From contig NZ_HE611050.1 of assembly GCF_000285575.1 (NCBI RefSeq), positions 1,484,205-1,543,625 of the forward strand: a stretch of 59,421 bases of DNA, in the 5' to 3' direction. Numbering within the stretch: the stretch's first letter is position 1; the number at the start of each line of letters is the position of its first letter. Of this stretch, positions 58,552 through 59,421 are shown piece by piece. Below the pieces are notes generated by a model that did no database searches, was not told where the DNA came from, and saw only the letters and a program-made list of their open reading frames with translations. This DNA comes from Clostridium senegalense JC122 (GTDB lineage: Bacteria > Bacillota > Clostridia > Clostridiales > Clostridiaceae). Made by a program: the position numbers and the translations under genes.

Positions 58552-59421
58552 TTAACAACCTGATAAATTAAATTCATTCTTTAAATAAAGTACTACTTCT
58601 TTTAACCTTTTTTTATTAAGCTTATAATATACTTTTGTATCACTTCTATCTAAAGTTACTAATCCTACAACACTTAATTGAGACATATGATGCGATACTG
58701 TAGCTGTTGTTAAATTTAATTTTTCTGCAATTTCTGTCCCATACATTTCTGATTTATTTAATAACTTAATTATATTTAGTTTACTTTTATCCCCCAAAAC
58801 TTTCAAAATAGCATCATAATTTTTATAATTTGAATTTTTATCCCTAATTTTATCTATAAACTCTTTATGCTTAAAACCTATTCCTATTTCTAACTTATCA
58901 CCAATAAGATTATATACAAAAGAAAAGAAATTAACAAAAAGAGGATATACTATTATTTCATCAAATTTCTCATAATTTATTATATCATTTATGCTCTTTA
59001 GGTAATCTAATCCATTTTCTCTTAATTTTTTTCAAATTCATCATTATATTTTACTTCTATTTTATTCATTTTTTCTAAATTTTTCTTATACACTTTTATA
59101 TATTTTCTTATAATCTCGCAAAATTCTAAAACATATTTTTAGGTTCATTTGCAAATAAAATTAAATTCCATTTTTGCTCTGTAGTACATTGTATTGATTC
59201 TATAAATCCTATTTTATCTTCTTGAGACTTTAAAATCTTTTTCAATGTATTTAATTCAATATCTCTTTCCCCTATAATACTTTTAAAAACCTTTTCCACT
59301 AAATATACTTCATTTGAATCTTGTAAATCATTCAACAACACTTCTATATTATCTATATTGCCATATGAGCCTAGCAAACCATGAGCTATAGTATTAAAAG
59401 TTTCTGTATTTCTATTATATT
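58552..59421 (-). pseudogene. ArsR-type regulator with an extended N-terminus, two frameshifts, cut by the window edge
   Basis: The C-terminal 85 residues form a winged helix (DKSKLNIIKLLNKSEMYGTE, then NLTTATVSHHMSQL) with a beta wing. Upstream, three frames together read as one protein: an initial part ending LLFANEPK, then VLEFCEII, then KLRENGLDYL leading to the winged helix. They join if the T5 run at 59136-59140 and the T7 run at 59026-59032 each had one more base. The gene runs off the right edge, so the start is not visible. ArsR regulators with this long N-terminal half occur beside transporters. It lies directly upstream of the ABC exporter and its palindromes. Confidence 0.78.

Noticed and set aside
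1-59421. CRISPR arrays, insertion sequences, tRNA or rRNA genes
   Set aside because: I saw no regular repeat-spacer pattern, transposase-like protein, or cloverleaf-like sequence with CCA end; the window appears free of them.

Overview
The window is a very AT-rich chromosomal segment of an anaerobic, endospore-forming member of the Clostridia, most likely Clostridium sensu stricto. The evidence is the sporulation and germination genes (spoIIR, a gerA-type operon, yabG, CotS-type coat kinases), a putative group B [FeFe] hydrogenase, an NrdG-type radical SAM activase, T-box control of ileS, and core-gene order shared with Bacillus subtilis. I do not name a species. Most genes lie on the minus strand and only five on the plus strand.

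Layout. (1) 1-3.5 kb: oligopeptide ABC uptake genes oppA-oppB-oppC, running off the left edge. (2) 3.6-18.3 kb: core 'ywl/rho' block on the minus strand, apart from rpmE: spoIIR, ddl, a PP-loop enzyme, DUF1934, rho, rpmE (+), tdk, YqhQ-like, prmC, prfA, a membrane PH-like protein, ZIP transporter, sua5, YwlE-type phosphatase, rpiB, upp. B. subtilis carries rho-rpmE-tdk-prfA-prmC-spoIIR-ywlC-ywlE-ywlF-upp in a similar neighbourhood. (3) 18.3-22.4 kb: tricistronic spore germinant receptor plus a small membrane protein. (4) 22.6-27.1 kb: ispE, a DUF3794-LysM spore protein, an unannotated small RNA candidate, veg with tandem promoters, and yabG, matching the B. subtilis yabG-veg-ispE order. (5) 27.3-37.5 kb: probable spore-surface glycan locus with three CotS kinases, one CotS-derived pseudokinase, two paralogous GT4 glycosyltransferases, an acetyltransferase, a YdcF protein and a mannose-1-phosphate guanylyltransferase. 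(6) 37.6-43.1 kb: M20 peptidase, AbgT transporter, an orphan small gene, phosphoglucomutase. (7) 43.3-47.9 kb: HipA-N-like small protein and a large SF1 helicase-nuclease, a possible defence gene. (8) 48.6-59.4 kb: hydrogenase, CcpA-like regulator, T-box-controlled ileS, nrdG, an MBL-fold hydrolase, and an ABC exporter behind three similar operator palindromes and an ArsR-type regulator that runs off the right edge.

Together the genes cover peptide nutrition, cell-wall and spore biology (commitment signal SpoIIR, germinant receptor, coat protease YabG, coat polysaccharide) and translation housekeeping.

A notable technical point is that five single-base shortfalls in A/T homopolymers break four genes (spoIIR, a GNAT gene, the helicase, and the ArsR-type regulator twice). 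The pattern suggests sequencing error, but real mutation or recoding cannot be excluded from sequence alone. The strongest candidates for new biology are the roughly 87-nt small RNA at 25378-25464, the CotS pseudokinase within the coat-glycan locus, the helicase-nuclease with its HipA-N-like neighbour, and the triple operator before the ABC exporter.
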